Assembly: GCA_903875225.1 (NCBI GenBank)
Contig: CAIQVJ010000031.1
Span: forward strand, 1-32,708
Source of the DNA: an uncultured Pseudomonadota bacterium
GTDB lineage: Bacteria > Myxococcota_A > UBA796 > SXON01
DNA length: 32,708 bases
Reading direction: 5' to 3'
In this document: positions 15,795 to 23,456 of the stretch, piece after piece
Position numbering within the stretch: position 1 is the first letter of the stretch
How the letters are laid out: every line of letters begins with the position of its first letter
Position numbers and translations under genes: made by a program
The notes under the pieces: generated by a model
What the model was told of the DNA's origin: nothing
Seen by the model: the letters and a program-made list of their open reading frames with translations, nothing else
Database searches by the model: none

Positions 15795-18472
15795 TTGTCG
15801 AGCTCTGTTGACTCGTCTGCGACGACCTCGCCCTCTTCAGCATCTCCCGGGGCGAACAGCGCGGCCAGGTCAAGCGCCTCGAACCGGGCCTCTGGGGTGA
15901 CCGCCTTTGGAAACACCAGCGCCGCTCCGACGATGTGCTGGGTGGCGTCAAGCGGATGACGGATCGGAGCACCTTCCCTCGGTACCTGATGCGTCTTGCC
16001 ACACGTTCCACAGTATCCGGAGATGTGCTCTTTGTCCGCAGCCGGCGTCGAGTACATCGAAATCGGGTACAGCAGAAGAAGCCCGACGCCGGGTTGAAGC
16101 TGGTTTCGAGCAGCCACCACCACCGCGTCTGCGCTGTCACCCCGAACGCCGGGGAGGTCAATTACACGGTCGCCCTTCGACATCAGCGCCTTGATATTGC
16201 ACGGGGAGGTGGTCTTGAAACGGGTACGGCTGATGCACGCAAGCTCATGCGACAGCCCCAAGTCGAGTGTGCCCAAACCCGCCTGCTCCTTGCCCAGGCC
16301 CAGCCAACCGACGTTCCACTGCCACAGCGCGCCGGCCTTGTTTTCACGCTGAATGTAGCCCTTCACAAGGTCAGCCCGCAGCTCGTCGTGAAGCGGGTGA
16401 AATCGGTAAGTGCTCAGAAATGCGAGGACGGTGTCGACCTGAACGCCATTCACGAGTTGGCCCGTGCCAGCGACGAGCTTCTCCCGTGACTCAAGGCTTT
16501 TGCCCAGCGCGCGGGCTGCCTCCAGGTTGCCGTTGAGCCAGCCAGCGTCGTCATGATGGAACAGGAACGATTGAATACGTCTGTCCGAGAAAGACGCAGA
16601 CGCCAGCTCTGAAGCGCGTTTCTTGTTCTTCGCGGTGATCATCAGCTTCGGATGAGTACGAACGCGGATCGCAAGCTCCAGCGGCGTCTTCTGCTCATTT
16701 TCGAGCCGACGAATGTCCTGCCGAATCTCCTCCTCGATGCCCGCCAGGAAGAAGAACTGCTGCTCGAGTTCATCCGTTGTCCAAATCCGGGGAAGGTCCT
16801 CGTAGCCACGTCTGTAGCCGAACCACCGTCCCATCTGAAGGAGTGTATCGTACGCACCGGCGCGGCGGACGAAATAGCTCACGACCAGTCCTTCGATCGT
16901 TAGTCCGCGAGACAGCGTGTTGCCACCGACGGCGATGACGACCTTGGGGTCTTCCTTGGTGTACTTAAGGGTGGACTCTGGTCGCCCATTGTCTACGACG
17001 ACGCTGACGCGCCGAAGCACGAGAGGGAGCTGGGCCCAAACGAGGTCAAATGCAGTGGGCGGAACCCCCGGGACTGGCGCCCGGACGGACTCCGCCTCCC
17101 ACAGTTCCTGTAGGGCCTTGCGCTGCTTGACGTGGTCTCGGCGAAAGGCGCTCAGGTGGCCGTTGAGCATCGTTTCCAGCTTGTCGTGCAGGTCGACATA
17201 CATGGTGGTGTGCACCAGCATGCTGCTGTGCTTGCTTGCCTGCCCACGTGCAAATCGCGCCGCGGTGGCGAGCAAGAAGTACTCGATGGCCGTCACGAGA
17301 CTATCGGGGGCCGTGGGAGAGAATCGAAACCGGTCCTTTGCCTTCGCTGGCACCAGCATGCCCGGTTCATCTGGATTCGCCGTGCTGATGTTGCGGACCA
17401 TGTCCAGGCCGTCGGGCTCGTCGCCAGCAGTGTCGAACCAAGACAGGCTGCGCCCGAAAATTCGCTCTGCCCCAAAGTAGGCCTTGGGGCGGGCAAGATC
17501 GAAGATGAAGTCCCGAGGGAAAAGATCCTTTGGAACTGCTGGGTTGATAAAGATGTTGGCGAAGGGCGTCGCTGTGTAACCTACATAGGCTACCTTCGAC
17601 AGCGCGCCAAGCAATTCGCGAATGCAGTTGTTAATGGCGGTGGGATCGACGTTCGGATCATTGGTGTTGACGCTCGCGTTGTCCGCCTCGTCGTCGATGA
17701 TGAGGGTTGGGCAGGCCGACAGGGTGTCCCGGCTCGCTTTGGCGATCCAGTCCGTCAGCCTCTGAAGGATGGTGACGTTCTTCTTCACCACGGCGATCAC
17801 CCGCTTTCGATGCGACTGCACGTCGATGAGCGCGTCCGCTGTCGCCGGGTTGCCGAGGAAATCCTTCTCCGGATAGGTCAGCCAGGTCCAATTCGTCGAG
17901 GCGTGACACACCACGTCAGAGTCAAGCCGCCCTTGTGTCTGTTGTCGGAGGCTGGACGTGATGCCTGAAAGGACGATGAACAGCCGATATCCTGCGTCTG
18001 CCGCCTTCGAAATCAGCGCGGAGTAGTTCGCTGTCTTGCCGGATTGCACGTAGCCAACGACGAGTCCTCGACAGTTGAACTCGTGATTGCCAGGGTGAGG
18101 GAGGGAAGCCAGAATCTTCGTGGATGCCTCGTTTAAGGAGGTAAAGTCTTCGGCATCCCAGGCATCGTCGCCTTCGGTCAGCATCCGTTTGAAGCTGGGC
18201 CAGCACCAGGCGGCCGCGAAGTCCGGCCCCGAGTACCAGCTCTCGATCTTCTTGTTCTCCCGCAGGACCCTCGGATCGGTGTAGTCGATGAACTTCTGGT
18301 TTCGCCGGAGGTACTCCGCCTTCAGCAGTCCGCACTCCTCTACAGTCAGCTTGAACCGCCTTGCGGAGATGGCCGCATCGTCCGGGGTTTTACCCCCTCG
18401 AACCCACGCGTCAAAATCCGGAAGGAACTCCTCCAGCTCCGCGGGAAAGTCGTTGGCGAGGGCGCTGGGCAT
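15791..18472 (-). CDS. Z1-domain superfamily II-like ATPase
   Basis: Numbered from the ATG at 18472, the 893-residue protein shows Walker A GYVQSGKT (140-147), Walker B with DDEAD (260-264), GYTATPFANIF (298-308) and the diagnostic Z1 block GGNTLSRGLTIEGL (516-529) followed by YDTLLQMGRWFGYRRGYEDL (541-560). This is a P-loop helicase/translocase-like fold typical of MutL-type restriction and defence islands. A YCGTCG motif near the C-terminus may bind zinc. The frame is open 222 bases further upstream, but that extension is Arg/Gly-rich low-complexity translation of repeats, while the 18472 ATG has a GGAG ribosome site about 7 bases away. It is the first gene of the six-gene minus-strand operon, so the operon promoter should lie in 18473-18700. 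Confidence 0.93.
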   Translation of the reverse strand: MPSALANDFPAELEEFLPDFDAWVRGGKTPDDAAISARRFKLTVEECGLLKAEYLRRNQKFIDYTDPRVLRENKKIESWYSGPDFAAAWCWPSFKRMLTEGDDAWDAEDFTSLNEASTKILASLPHPGNHEFNCRGLVVGYVQSGKTANYSALISKAADAGYRLFIVLSGITSSLRQQTQGRLDSDVVCHASTNWTWLTYPEKDFLGNPATADALIDVQSHRKRVIAVVKKNVTILQRLTDWIAKASRDTLSACPTLIIDDEADNASVNTNDPNVDPTAINNCIRELLGALSKVAYVGYTATPFANIFINPAVPKDLFPRDFIFDLARPKAYFGAERIFGRSLSWFDTAGDEPDGLDMVRNISTANPDEPGMLVPAKAKDRFRFSPTAPDSLVTAIEYFLLATAARFARGQASKHSSMLVHTTMYVDLHDKLETMLNGHLSAFRRDHVKQRKALQELWEAESVRAPVPGVPPTAFDLVWAQLPLVLRRVSVVVDNGRPESTLKYTKEDPKVVIAVGGNTLSRGLTIEGLVVSYFVRRAGAYDTLLQMGRWFGYRRGYEDLPRIWTTDELEQQFFFLAGIEEEIRQDIRRLENEQKTPLELAIRVRTHPKLMITAKNKKRASELASASFSDRRIQSFLFHHDDAGWLNGNLEAARALGKSLESREKLVAGTGQLVNGVQVDTVLAFLSTYRFHPLHDELRADLVKGYIQRENKAGALWQWNVGWLGLGKEQAGLGTLDLGLSHELACISRTRFKTTSPCNIKALMSKGDRVIDLPGVRGDSADAVVVAARNQLQPGVGLLLLYPISMYSTPAADKEHISGYCGTCGKTHQVPREGAPIRHPLDATQHIVGAALVFPKAVTPEARFEALDLAALFAPGDAEEGEVVADESTELDK

Positions 18473-18631
18473 TTCGTCTCCGGGGGCGATGGTCGGGATG
18501 CAAGGCTTATCTGGGCGGCGGCGATCGTGAACCCCGGACGCCGCAGAAGATCGGCTCAGCGGGGCATGCGGCGTTCCCAAGGTCCTCGCGCGCAGTCGCT
18601 CGCGCTGGGGACGGGTTCGGTCGAAGGGCTC

Positions 18632-18658
18632 TCGCCCACCTCGCCCACCTCGCCCACC
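18632..18658. repeat. 9-bp tandem repeat, three perfect copies
   Basis: The unit TCGCCCACC occurs three times without gaps and is followed by an imperfect copy (TCCGCCTACC). It lies about 160 bases upstream of the Z1 start codon. It may be simple slippage sequence or part of the operon's regulatory region. Confidence 0.8.
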
Positions 18659-18660
18659 TC

Positions 18661-18958
18661 CGCCTACCTGCCGCTTCACCCACGTAGTCCACAACTTCCG
18701 CCCCTTAACCCTCCACGATCCACTATAAGCCCACCTGGCCTACCTCTCATCAGCCCCTTCGCGCGCGATCTCAACATCCCCGACTCCAGCCCCCCGACCC
18801 TACCCCCTCGGCTCTCGCCCCATCCATCTCCCGCTGCCCCACGACTCCCCGATCAGGTAAGCCAGGTAGGCCGGCCCCCGATCCAGCCCCTCGATCCTCC
18901 AATTTCCCGGGCCTACCTCCCCGATCCCGTACGTAAGCCAACGTAGGCGACGTAAGCC
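18661..18958. repeat. Cluster of eight ACGTARGCC/AGGTARGCC motifs (iteron- or operator-like)
   Basis: The consensus A(C/G)GTA(A/G)GC(C/G) occurs on the plus strand at 18855, 18864, 18931, 18941 and 18950, and on the minus strand at 18661-18669, 18737-18745 and 18910-18918. Two sets are close tandem arrays with 9-10 bp spacing (18855/18864 and 18931/18941/18950). The surrounding bases are non-coding. Clusters of short, closely spaced sites next to a replication protein gene are typical of iterons or multi-site operators; which applies here is unknown. Confidence 0.7.
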
Positions 18959-18959
18959 C

Positions 18960-21884
18960 TCACGCCCCGACCGCCTCAAACCAGTAAACCGGCGCATGCC
19001 CCTTCCGAGGCCGATCCCCGCGCAACGTGACCTTGCCGCCCTCGATCTCGAACACCTCGCCGACGTAGGCCGCGAACAGCTGGCCGACGATCGTCGCCTG
19101 CGCCCGGGCAGGCTTCCCGTTCCCGCGCCCGTCGGTCAGCCGCTCCTCGAGCACCCCGCCGACGAGGACCTTCGCCCACTCGCCGGCGTGCTTCTGGGGC
19201 TCGGCATGGTGCAGCGCGGCGACCTCGCCGACCAGCGTGTAGTCAGGGTCGAAGGCGTGCTCCGACTCCGCGAAGTTCGACAGGAAGCCGCTGAACCCCG
19301 CGAGGCTCAGCACGCCGTCCATCGTCCGAGCCCACTTCTGGTTGGTCGAGTGCCGCGCGGGTGTCTCGGGGACAGGCTGGCCCTCCGTCAGCCAGCGTTG
19401 GACCATGCCGACGAGCTCGGCGACGACGAGCAGCCGCCCGTCCGTGGCGTCGCCGACCGGGTCGTCGCTCGGGTGCTCCGCGTCGCGGGGATCACCGTGG
19501 AGCTCGAGGTTCACGGGCAGGGCGCGGCGTCGGAGGTCCGGGCCGAGCTGGGCCAGGTTCATCGTCAGGACGAACAGCACATCGTTCTGGGCACGCCCGA
19601 TGGAGGTGTTGGAGCCGAGACGCCGGAAGTTCAGGCGTGTATCAGTGATACATCGCTCCAGGACCGCGCTGGTGACCGAGCCGTTGACCTTCGCGTTGTC
19701 GATCACGACCACCCGGTCGCCCGCCTCGATGCGCGTGGCGATCTGCTTCTCGAACTCCTCGTCGTTCGCTGTGAAGGAGACCGTGGTGGGCTCGACGCCC
19801 TCGGCCAGCACGCCGAGCACGCGGGCCAGGGTGCTCTTGCCGACTCCGGCGCGGTTGCCGTTGATCGCCAGGAACGGGTGGCCGCGGCCCCAGCACGGCA
19901 TCGTGAGCATCGTCAGCAGCGCCCCAAGAAAGTTCACGAGGTCGGGCCCGTCCTTCCAGGCGAAGCCCTGGAGCGCCGCCATGATCCGCTCGATGCCCGT
20001 CGCGGGCTCGATCGGCGGGCCGTCGTAGAACAGGCCGCTCTCGGGATGGAAGCCGGGCCGGCCGACGAAGCGCCAGTTGCGGTCGAACACCGGGGTCCGC
20101 GTGTACCCGAGCAGCACCGGGAGGCGCGCGGCGACCCGCGGCGAGTGGACGAACGCCCGCGCGAGGTCGGAGGGCAGCACGTCGTAGCGGTTGAACACGA
20201 CGCCATCCTCGGTCTCCTGGAGGAACCGGACCTCGACGAGCGCGGACAGCCGGCCCGGCAGGTTGCGCTCGTCGACGACGCTCGGGCCGTACCCGCGGCG
20301 AACGAAGACGAGCTCGCGCTCCATCCGAAAGAAGCGGTTGGACGGGAGCAGCGCGAGCACGAGGGCCTCGAAGAAGCCCTCGACGGTGTCGCGGTTCTCG
20401 ACGAAGTCGACGACGGCGACGCCAGGCCGACCGCTGGGGGCGGCCAACGCGCGCTCCCGGCGCTCGGCCTTGTTGGCGTGGCGCACCTCGGCGAGCGCTG
20501 CGCGCATGGTCCGTGGGTTGAGCCCCGCGGCTTCGCGCACGGCCTCAATGGCAGCTTCCCGCTGGACCGCCGGCGCCGGGGCGAGTGCCCGGAGTGCCGC
20601 CTGCAGCGCACGGTTGCGCTCGTCGTCGTTGCTGGCTTTTGCCCAGGCGGCTCGGAACTGGGCGAGCACGTCGGCGATGACCGGCCCGACGGGCAGGGGC
20701 ACCCCGGCGAGCTGCGCGACGCGAGCGCACGCCGCGCGAAAGTCACCCACGACCCCGCGCTTCACCATGAAGTCGAAGACCGACATCGACTCCGACCGGA
20801 TGAACGAGTGGAACGTCCCGCGGTCGGCGTCCCCGTTCCCATCCGCGACCCCCGCGGACGGCGTCTGGTCGCCCGTCGCGGACCAGGGGTCACGGCACTG
20901 CAGCCAGGTCGCGCCCGACGCCTTGCCGGTCAGCAGGTCGCCGTAGACGGCCTCCAGGGGCAGGCGGGCGAGCGCGGCGGTCCGCCAGACGTTCCACGCC
21001 GGAGAGGGCTCGGGGGACGGCCTGGGCGCGGCTGGCATGGGCTTCGGCCGCGGAGGGGCAGGAGCTGGCGCCGGGGTTGGGACCATCTCGAGCGGTGCTT
21101 CAGCCAGACGCGCGAACAGGTCGATGTCCTCGGGCAGGTCGTCGACAGTGACACCTGAAACACGGTGCGGTGTATCAGCCGTGTTCGGCCCTTTGACCGC
21201 CGTGGTTCCATAGAGCTTGAGGATGCGCGACGGATTGAATGTGGAGCGGTCCACCTTCGCGCTGTCCGTCGAGAACCGCTCGTCAAGTAGCCGAAGCAGC
21301 GCCTGCCCCTGACGAGCGTAGCTGCCGACCTCATCCTCGAGCCCGGGGACGAGCGGCACAAGCAGGTGGTAGCCATTGCCGCTGTCCGCGAGCGCGGGCC
21401 GCACGCCGAGCTCGTGCAGCCAGACACTCACCCGCTCCGCGACTGCGAGCGCCTCGGCCTTCTCCGCGTCCCTGGACGACCGGCCCGCGGGCTTCCGAAC
21501 CGGATCCACGTCAACGACGAAGATCGAGTAGGCGCGGATGTCGGTGTCTCGGGAGGTCTGGGACACCCGACGGATGGGCAGCCCGCGCTCGGGTGCGGCG
21601 CCGGGCTGGACCGCCTGGAGGCTGAAGTAGATGTTGGCCTCTCCGATGCGCGGGTAGTCGCCCCGGGGGATCGAGACCCGCGGGGAGGGCCCCACCGGGG
21701 TCAGCGCCGTGATCAGGCCCTCGACGTCGTCGGGGCCGATCCACGCTGACCAGACGCCGCCTCGGCCAGAGCCGCCGAGGATGCGGATCTCGGTGACCCC
21801 GCCCAGCGCCGCGTGGCGAGGGAGGAGCCAGCCGAGGAACGCGCGCAGGGTGTCCAGCGCGCCCGGTGGAGCCGTCGTGTTCAC
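18960..21884 (-). CDS. Primase-helicase replication protein
   Basis: From the GTG at 21884 the protein has about 974 residues. The N-terminal part resembles archaeo-eukaryotic-type primase modules of phages and plasmids: YSIFVVDVDPVR (acidic pair near 125-127) and LADSGNGYHLLVPL (about 166-179). Around 330-400 a segment with a lone Cys and TPSAGV, then FHSF and DFMV, looks like the CHC2/primase-associated region. A P-loop ATPase follows: Walker A GNRAGVGKST (about 675-685), Walker B DRVVVIDN (about 720) and a sensor-like VLTMNLAQ segment, as in D5-type helicases. The GTG start is preferred because it overlaps the previous stop (GTGA); the 70 residues upstream are a low-complexity artefact. 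It probably starts replication of the mobile element. Confidence 0.85.
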   Translation of the reverse strand: MNTTAPPGALDTLRAFLGWLLPRHAALGGVTEIRILGGSGRGGVWSAWIGPDDVEGLITALTPVGPSPRVSIPRGDYPRIGEANIYFSLQAVQPGAAPERGLPIRRVSQTSRDTDIRAYSIFVVDVDPVRKPAGRSSRDAEKAEALAVAERVSVWLHELGVRPALADSGNGYHLLVPLVPGLEDEVGSYARQGQALLRLLDERFSTDSAKVDRSTFNPSRILKLYGTTAVKGPNTADTPHRVSGVTVDDLPEDIDLFARLAEAPLEMVPTPAPAPAPPRPKPMPAAPRPSPEPSPAWNVWRTAALARLPLEAVYGDLLTGKASGATWLQCRDPWSATGDQTPSAGVADGNGDADRGTFHSFIRSESMSVFDFMVKRGVVGDFRAACARVAQLAGVPLPVGPVIADVLAQFRAAWAKASNDDERNRALQAALRALAPAPAVQREAAIEAVREAAGLNPRTMRAALAEVRHANKAERRERALAAPSGRPGVAVVDFVENRDTVEGFFEALVLALLPSNRFFRMERELVFVRRGYGPSVVDERNLPGRLSALVEVRFLQETEDGVVFNRYDVLPSDLARAFVHSPRVAARLPVLLGYTRTPVFDRNWRFVGRPGFHPESGLFYDGPPIEPATGIERIMAALQGFAWKDGPDLVNFLGALLTMLTMPCWGRGHPFLAINGNRAGVGKSTLARVLGVLAEGVEPTTVSFTANDEEFEKQIATRIEAGDRVVVIDNAKVNGSVTSAVLERCITDTRLNFRRLGSNTSIGRAQNDVLFVLTMNLAQLGPDLRRRALPVNLELHGDPRDAEHPSDDPVGDATDGRLLVVAELVGMVQRWLTEGQPVPETPARHSTNQKWARTMDGVLSLAGFSGFLSNFAESEHAFDPDYTLVGEVAALHHAEPQKHAGEWAKVLVGGVLEERLTDGRGNGKPARAQATIVGQLFAAYVGEVFEIEGGKVTLRGDRPRKGHAPVYWFEAVGA

Positions 21885-22573
21885 GCGGCCGCCTGTGCCA
21901 GCTCGGCGATCATCTCCAGGTTCGTGCGGGGCACCTCGCCGGGCTGGCGGACACACAGCGCGATCGTGCTCGCCGCCATCTCGATGCGGAGCCACTGCGC
22001 CTGGTCGATGCGGCCGAGGTCGAGCAGCAGCTTGGCGATGCGCGTGAGGCTCGCCGCGCGGAACCGTCGATCGTCGAGGTCGACCCGACGCCACATCCGG
22101 ATCTCGCGCAGCTCAGCGAGCTCCAGGATCGGCCGCAGCCGAGGGGCCGGGACCGCCGGGGCAGCCGTCGGGCTCGGCGCACCGACCGGCTCTCCGCGAG
22201 CGAGGCGGGGGAGCACCTCGTCCACGATGAACCGGCGCAGCCGGATGCCGACGGGCTTGTCCGTCTTGGTGACCGCGAGGTACACGCCGGTCTCAAACAG
22301 GACGACCAGCTTGCTGGTGGCCGTCGGGACCGCGACAGCGCCGAGCGCCGCCTTGAGCGCGACGAGCTCCGAGCCGGTCACACGGGCGATGTCGAGGCCC
22401 TCGACGAACTCGGACGACCAGTCGCCCGAGAGCTTGGAGACGAAGCGGTCGCCCCTGTGGGCGTATCCGAGTCGGACGCCGATCTCGCGGGCGATCCAGG
22501 CCGGGCGGCCGTTGACGGTGAGAGTGGTGAGGGGAGCGCCCTCGAAGTCGAGGGTGAGAGCGAAGAGTTCCAT
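21881..22573 (-). CDS. BRO-N-type phage antirepressor/regulator
   Basis: The 230-residue protein begins with a BRO-N/ORF6N-like DNA-binding domain: VNGRPAWIAREIGVRLGYA, KLVVLFETGVYLAVTKTDKP and GIRLRRFIVDEVLPRLARG (residues about 20-130), the typical order in phage antirepressors. A Pro/Ala linker (PSPTAAPAVPAPR) leads to a helical C-terminal domain (about 150-230). Such proteins regulate lysogeny or act as phage regulators. An AAGGAAC sequence upstream of the ATG serves as ribosome site. Its stop overlaps the GTG start of the primase-helicase gene, so replication protein synthesis is coupled to this regulator. Confidence 0.85.
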   Translation of the reverse strand: MELFALTLDFEGAPLTTLTVNGRPAWIAREIGVRLGYAHRGDRFVSKLSGDWSSEFVEGLDIARVTGSELVALKAALGAVAVPTATSKLVVLFETGVYLAVTKTDKPVGIRLRRFIVDEVLPRLARGEPVGAPSPTAAPAVPAPRLRPILELAELREIRMWRRVDLDDRRFRAASLTRIAKLLLDLGRIDQAQWLRIEMAASTIALCVRQPGEVPRTNLEMIAELAQAAA

Positions 22574-22650
22574 TGTGTTGGTTCCTTGGTTGTTGCGGGT
22601 GAAGCCGCCGCCGACCCCCTCACGGGCAGGGTGCCGGTGGCGGAGGGGGT

Positions 22651-22863
22651 TCAGGAGCGCGCGAGGCGCAGCTCACGTGTGATGCGGTCTCGGAAGCGCC
22701 CGACGGCTTCGTTGTCGGGGAACTCCAGGGTGAGGTCGAGCACGCCCTCCTGGATGCGGAGCGTCCCGGGGGTTTCGGGCTCAAGGTCGACGACGGGGTC
22801 CTGGACGACGGCCGACAGCCGGGCCGATCCCATCTCGCAGGTGGGCAGGAGGTTGAGCTTCAC
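22651..22863 (-). CDS. Small protein of the replication operon
   Basis: The start is GTG at 22863, overlapping the stop of the upstream small gene as GTGA; this gives a 70-residue protein beginning VKLNLLPTCEMGSARLSAVV and ending RDRITRELRLARS. It has no recognisable domain, signal peptide or membrane segment. The pattern of coupled short genes ahead of an antirepressor and a primase is typical of phage early regions. A longer frame from 22905 exists but would run over the preceding gene. Function unknown. Confidence 0.65.
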   Translation of the reverse strand: MKLNLLPTCEMGSARLSAVVQDPVVDLEPETPGTLRIQEGVLDLTLEFPDNEAVGRFRDRITRELRLARS

Positions 22864-23057
22864 GTCGCACCCGCCTCGAGCCGAGTGGCGTTCTCTGCCG
22901 CCCACTCGGCCTCCTGCTCGGCCAGGGCCTCGTCCCAGGCACGCTGGGCGATGGCGTCGGCGATGAGCTTGATGGCCGCCTCAAGGCGCTGCTGGGCGTC
23001 TGGCGCAGGGACGCAGACGATCTCGACGGTGACGGGGGGACGAAAGCGGTACGACAT
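22860..23057 (-). CDS. Small protein, first gene of the replication operon
   Basis: The 65-residue product begins MSYRFRPPVTVEIVCV and continues into a charged amphipathic helix with many Ala, Glu and Gln residues (QRLEAAIKLIADAIAQ, EALAEQEAEWAAENATRL), possibly coiled coil. A GGAG lies about 6 bases before the ATG. It is the first gene after the repeat-bearing regulatory region at 23058-23456 and is coupled to the following small gene by overlap. No family is recognised. Confidence 0.65.
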   Translation of the reverse strand: MSYRFRPPVTVEIVCVPAPDAQQRLEAAIKLIADAIAQRAWDEALAEQEAEWAAENATRLEAGAT

Positions 23058-23175
23058 GGCGGCTCCGGGGAGCCCGGTGTGGGCTCGGCTCTCCAGAAAG
23101 CAGCCTCCGTGCCGCAGCGAACTACGACGGTTCTACCTGCCTCACGCGGCCGGTCCAGCCCTCCGATCCCGGCCC

Positions 23176-23297
23176 GTGAAGCGGTCGTGGCGTGATTTGC
23201 AGCGGTCGGGGCCTCCGAGTGAAGCGGTCACTTGGGTGGTGTGCAGCGTTCGGCCGGCCGGTTGCAGCGGTTGGAGCCAACTCACGCAGCGGTGATT
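23176..23297 (+). repeat. Six direct repeats with 21-22 bp period (iterons or activator sites)
   Basis: The core AGCGGT starts at 23180, 23201, 23223, 23245 (AGCGTT), 23266 and 23288, so the steps are 21, 22, 22, 21 and 22 bases. The sites are preceded by GTGA, TTGC, GTGA, GTGC, TTGC and ACGC, giving a consensus close to (G/T)TG(A/C)AGCGGTC. A period of two helical turns puts all sites on the same face of the DNA. A related AGCGAA lies at 23116, three periods further left. The array could be Rep-binding iterons or an enhancer/operator array. Confidence 0.85.
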
Positions 23298-23389
23298 CTC
23301 GCGTTTTTGAGCAAAATCGGGATCGAAATGATCAGGAAAGTCGCGATCTTCAGCGATTTGGGGCGGCAGGCTTGACACCGGCCGGTCGG

Positions 23390-23405
23390 TGGCATCCCTT
23401 TTGCA
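23390..23405 (+). promoter_or_regulatory. Candidate sigma-54 (-24/-12) promoter for the serine recombinase
   Basis: The sequence TGGCATCCCTTTTGCA matches TGGCAyrN4TTGCW closely. GG is at 23391-23392 and GC at 23403-23404, separated by the required 10 bases. The expected transcription start is near 23416, about 40 bases before the recombinase ATG. The six phased repeats end about 120 bases upstream of that start, the normal location for bacterial enhancer-binding protein sites. Confidence 0.55.
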
Positions 23406-23456
23406 AACAGGGCGCGCGGCACCCTCTGCCCGCAAACCCCACCTGGAGTCTTCATC

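Larger units (their letters stand above)
18473..18959. other. Non-coding region with repeats between Z1 operon and replication gene
   Basis: These 487 bases lie between the Z1 start (leftward) and the stop of the primase-helicase gene, which is also transcribed leftward. They contain no credible gene: overlapping open frames are pyrimidine-rich low-complexity translation. The region holds three perfect copies of a 9-bp unit and eight copies of a different 9-bp motif, listed separately. It should contain the promoter of the Z1 operon. I see no convincing -35/-10 pair or stem-loop terminator. Confidence 0.6.
23058..23456. other. Divergent regulatory region between replication operon and serine recombinase
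   Basis: These 399 bases separate the leftward replication operon from the rightward recombinase gene, so both promoters are expected here. The region contains the six phased repeats (23176-23297) and the sigma-54-like site (23390-23405). A TTGACA at 23372-23377 could act as a -35 box for a sigma-70-type promoter, but no good -10 follows at 16-18 bases. A GGAG about 8 bases before 23457 is the recombinase ribosome site. Confidence 0.65.

Noticed and set aside
18473..18694. Extended N-terminus of the Z1 protein beginning at 18694
   Set aside because: The extra 74 residues are Gly/Arg low-complexity translation of tandem repeats, and the 18472 ATG has a good ribosome site.
18996..21158. Plus-strand open frame of 720 codons opposite the primase-helicase gene
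   Set aside because: The minus strand encodes Walker motifs and a primase-like domain. The plus frame is a composition artefact.
23176..23297. Phased repeats as a CRISPR array
   Set aside because: The conserved core is only 6-10 bp and the intervals are too short and similar. The spacing fits helical phasing of protein-binding sites.
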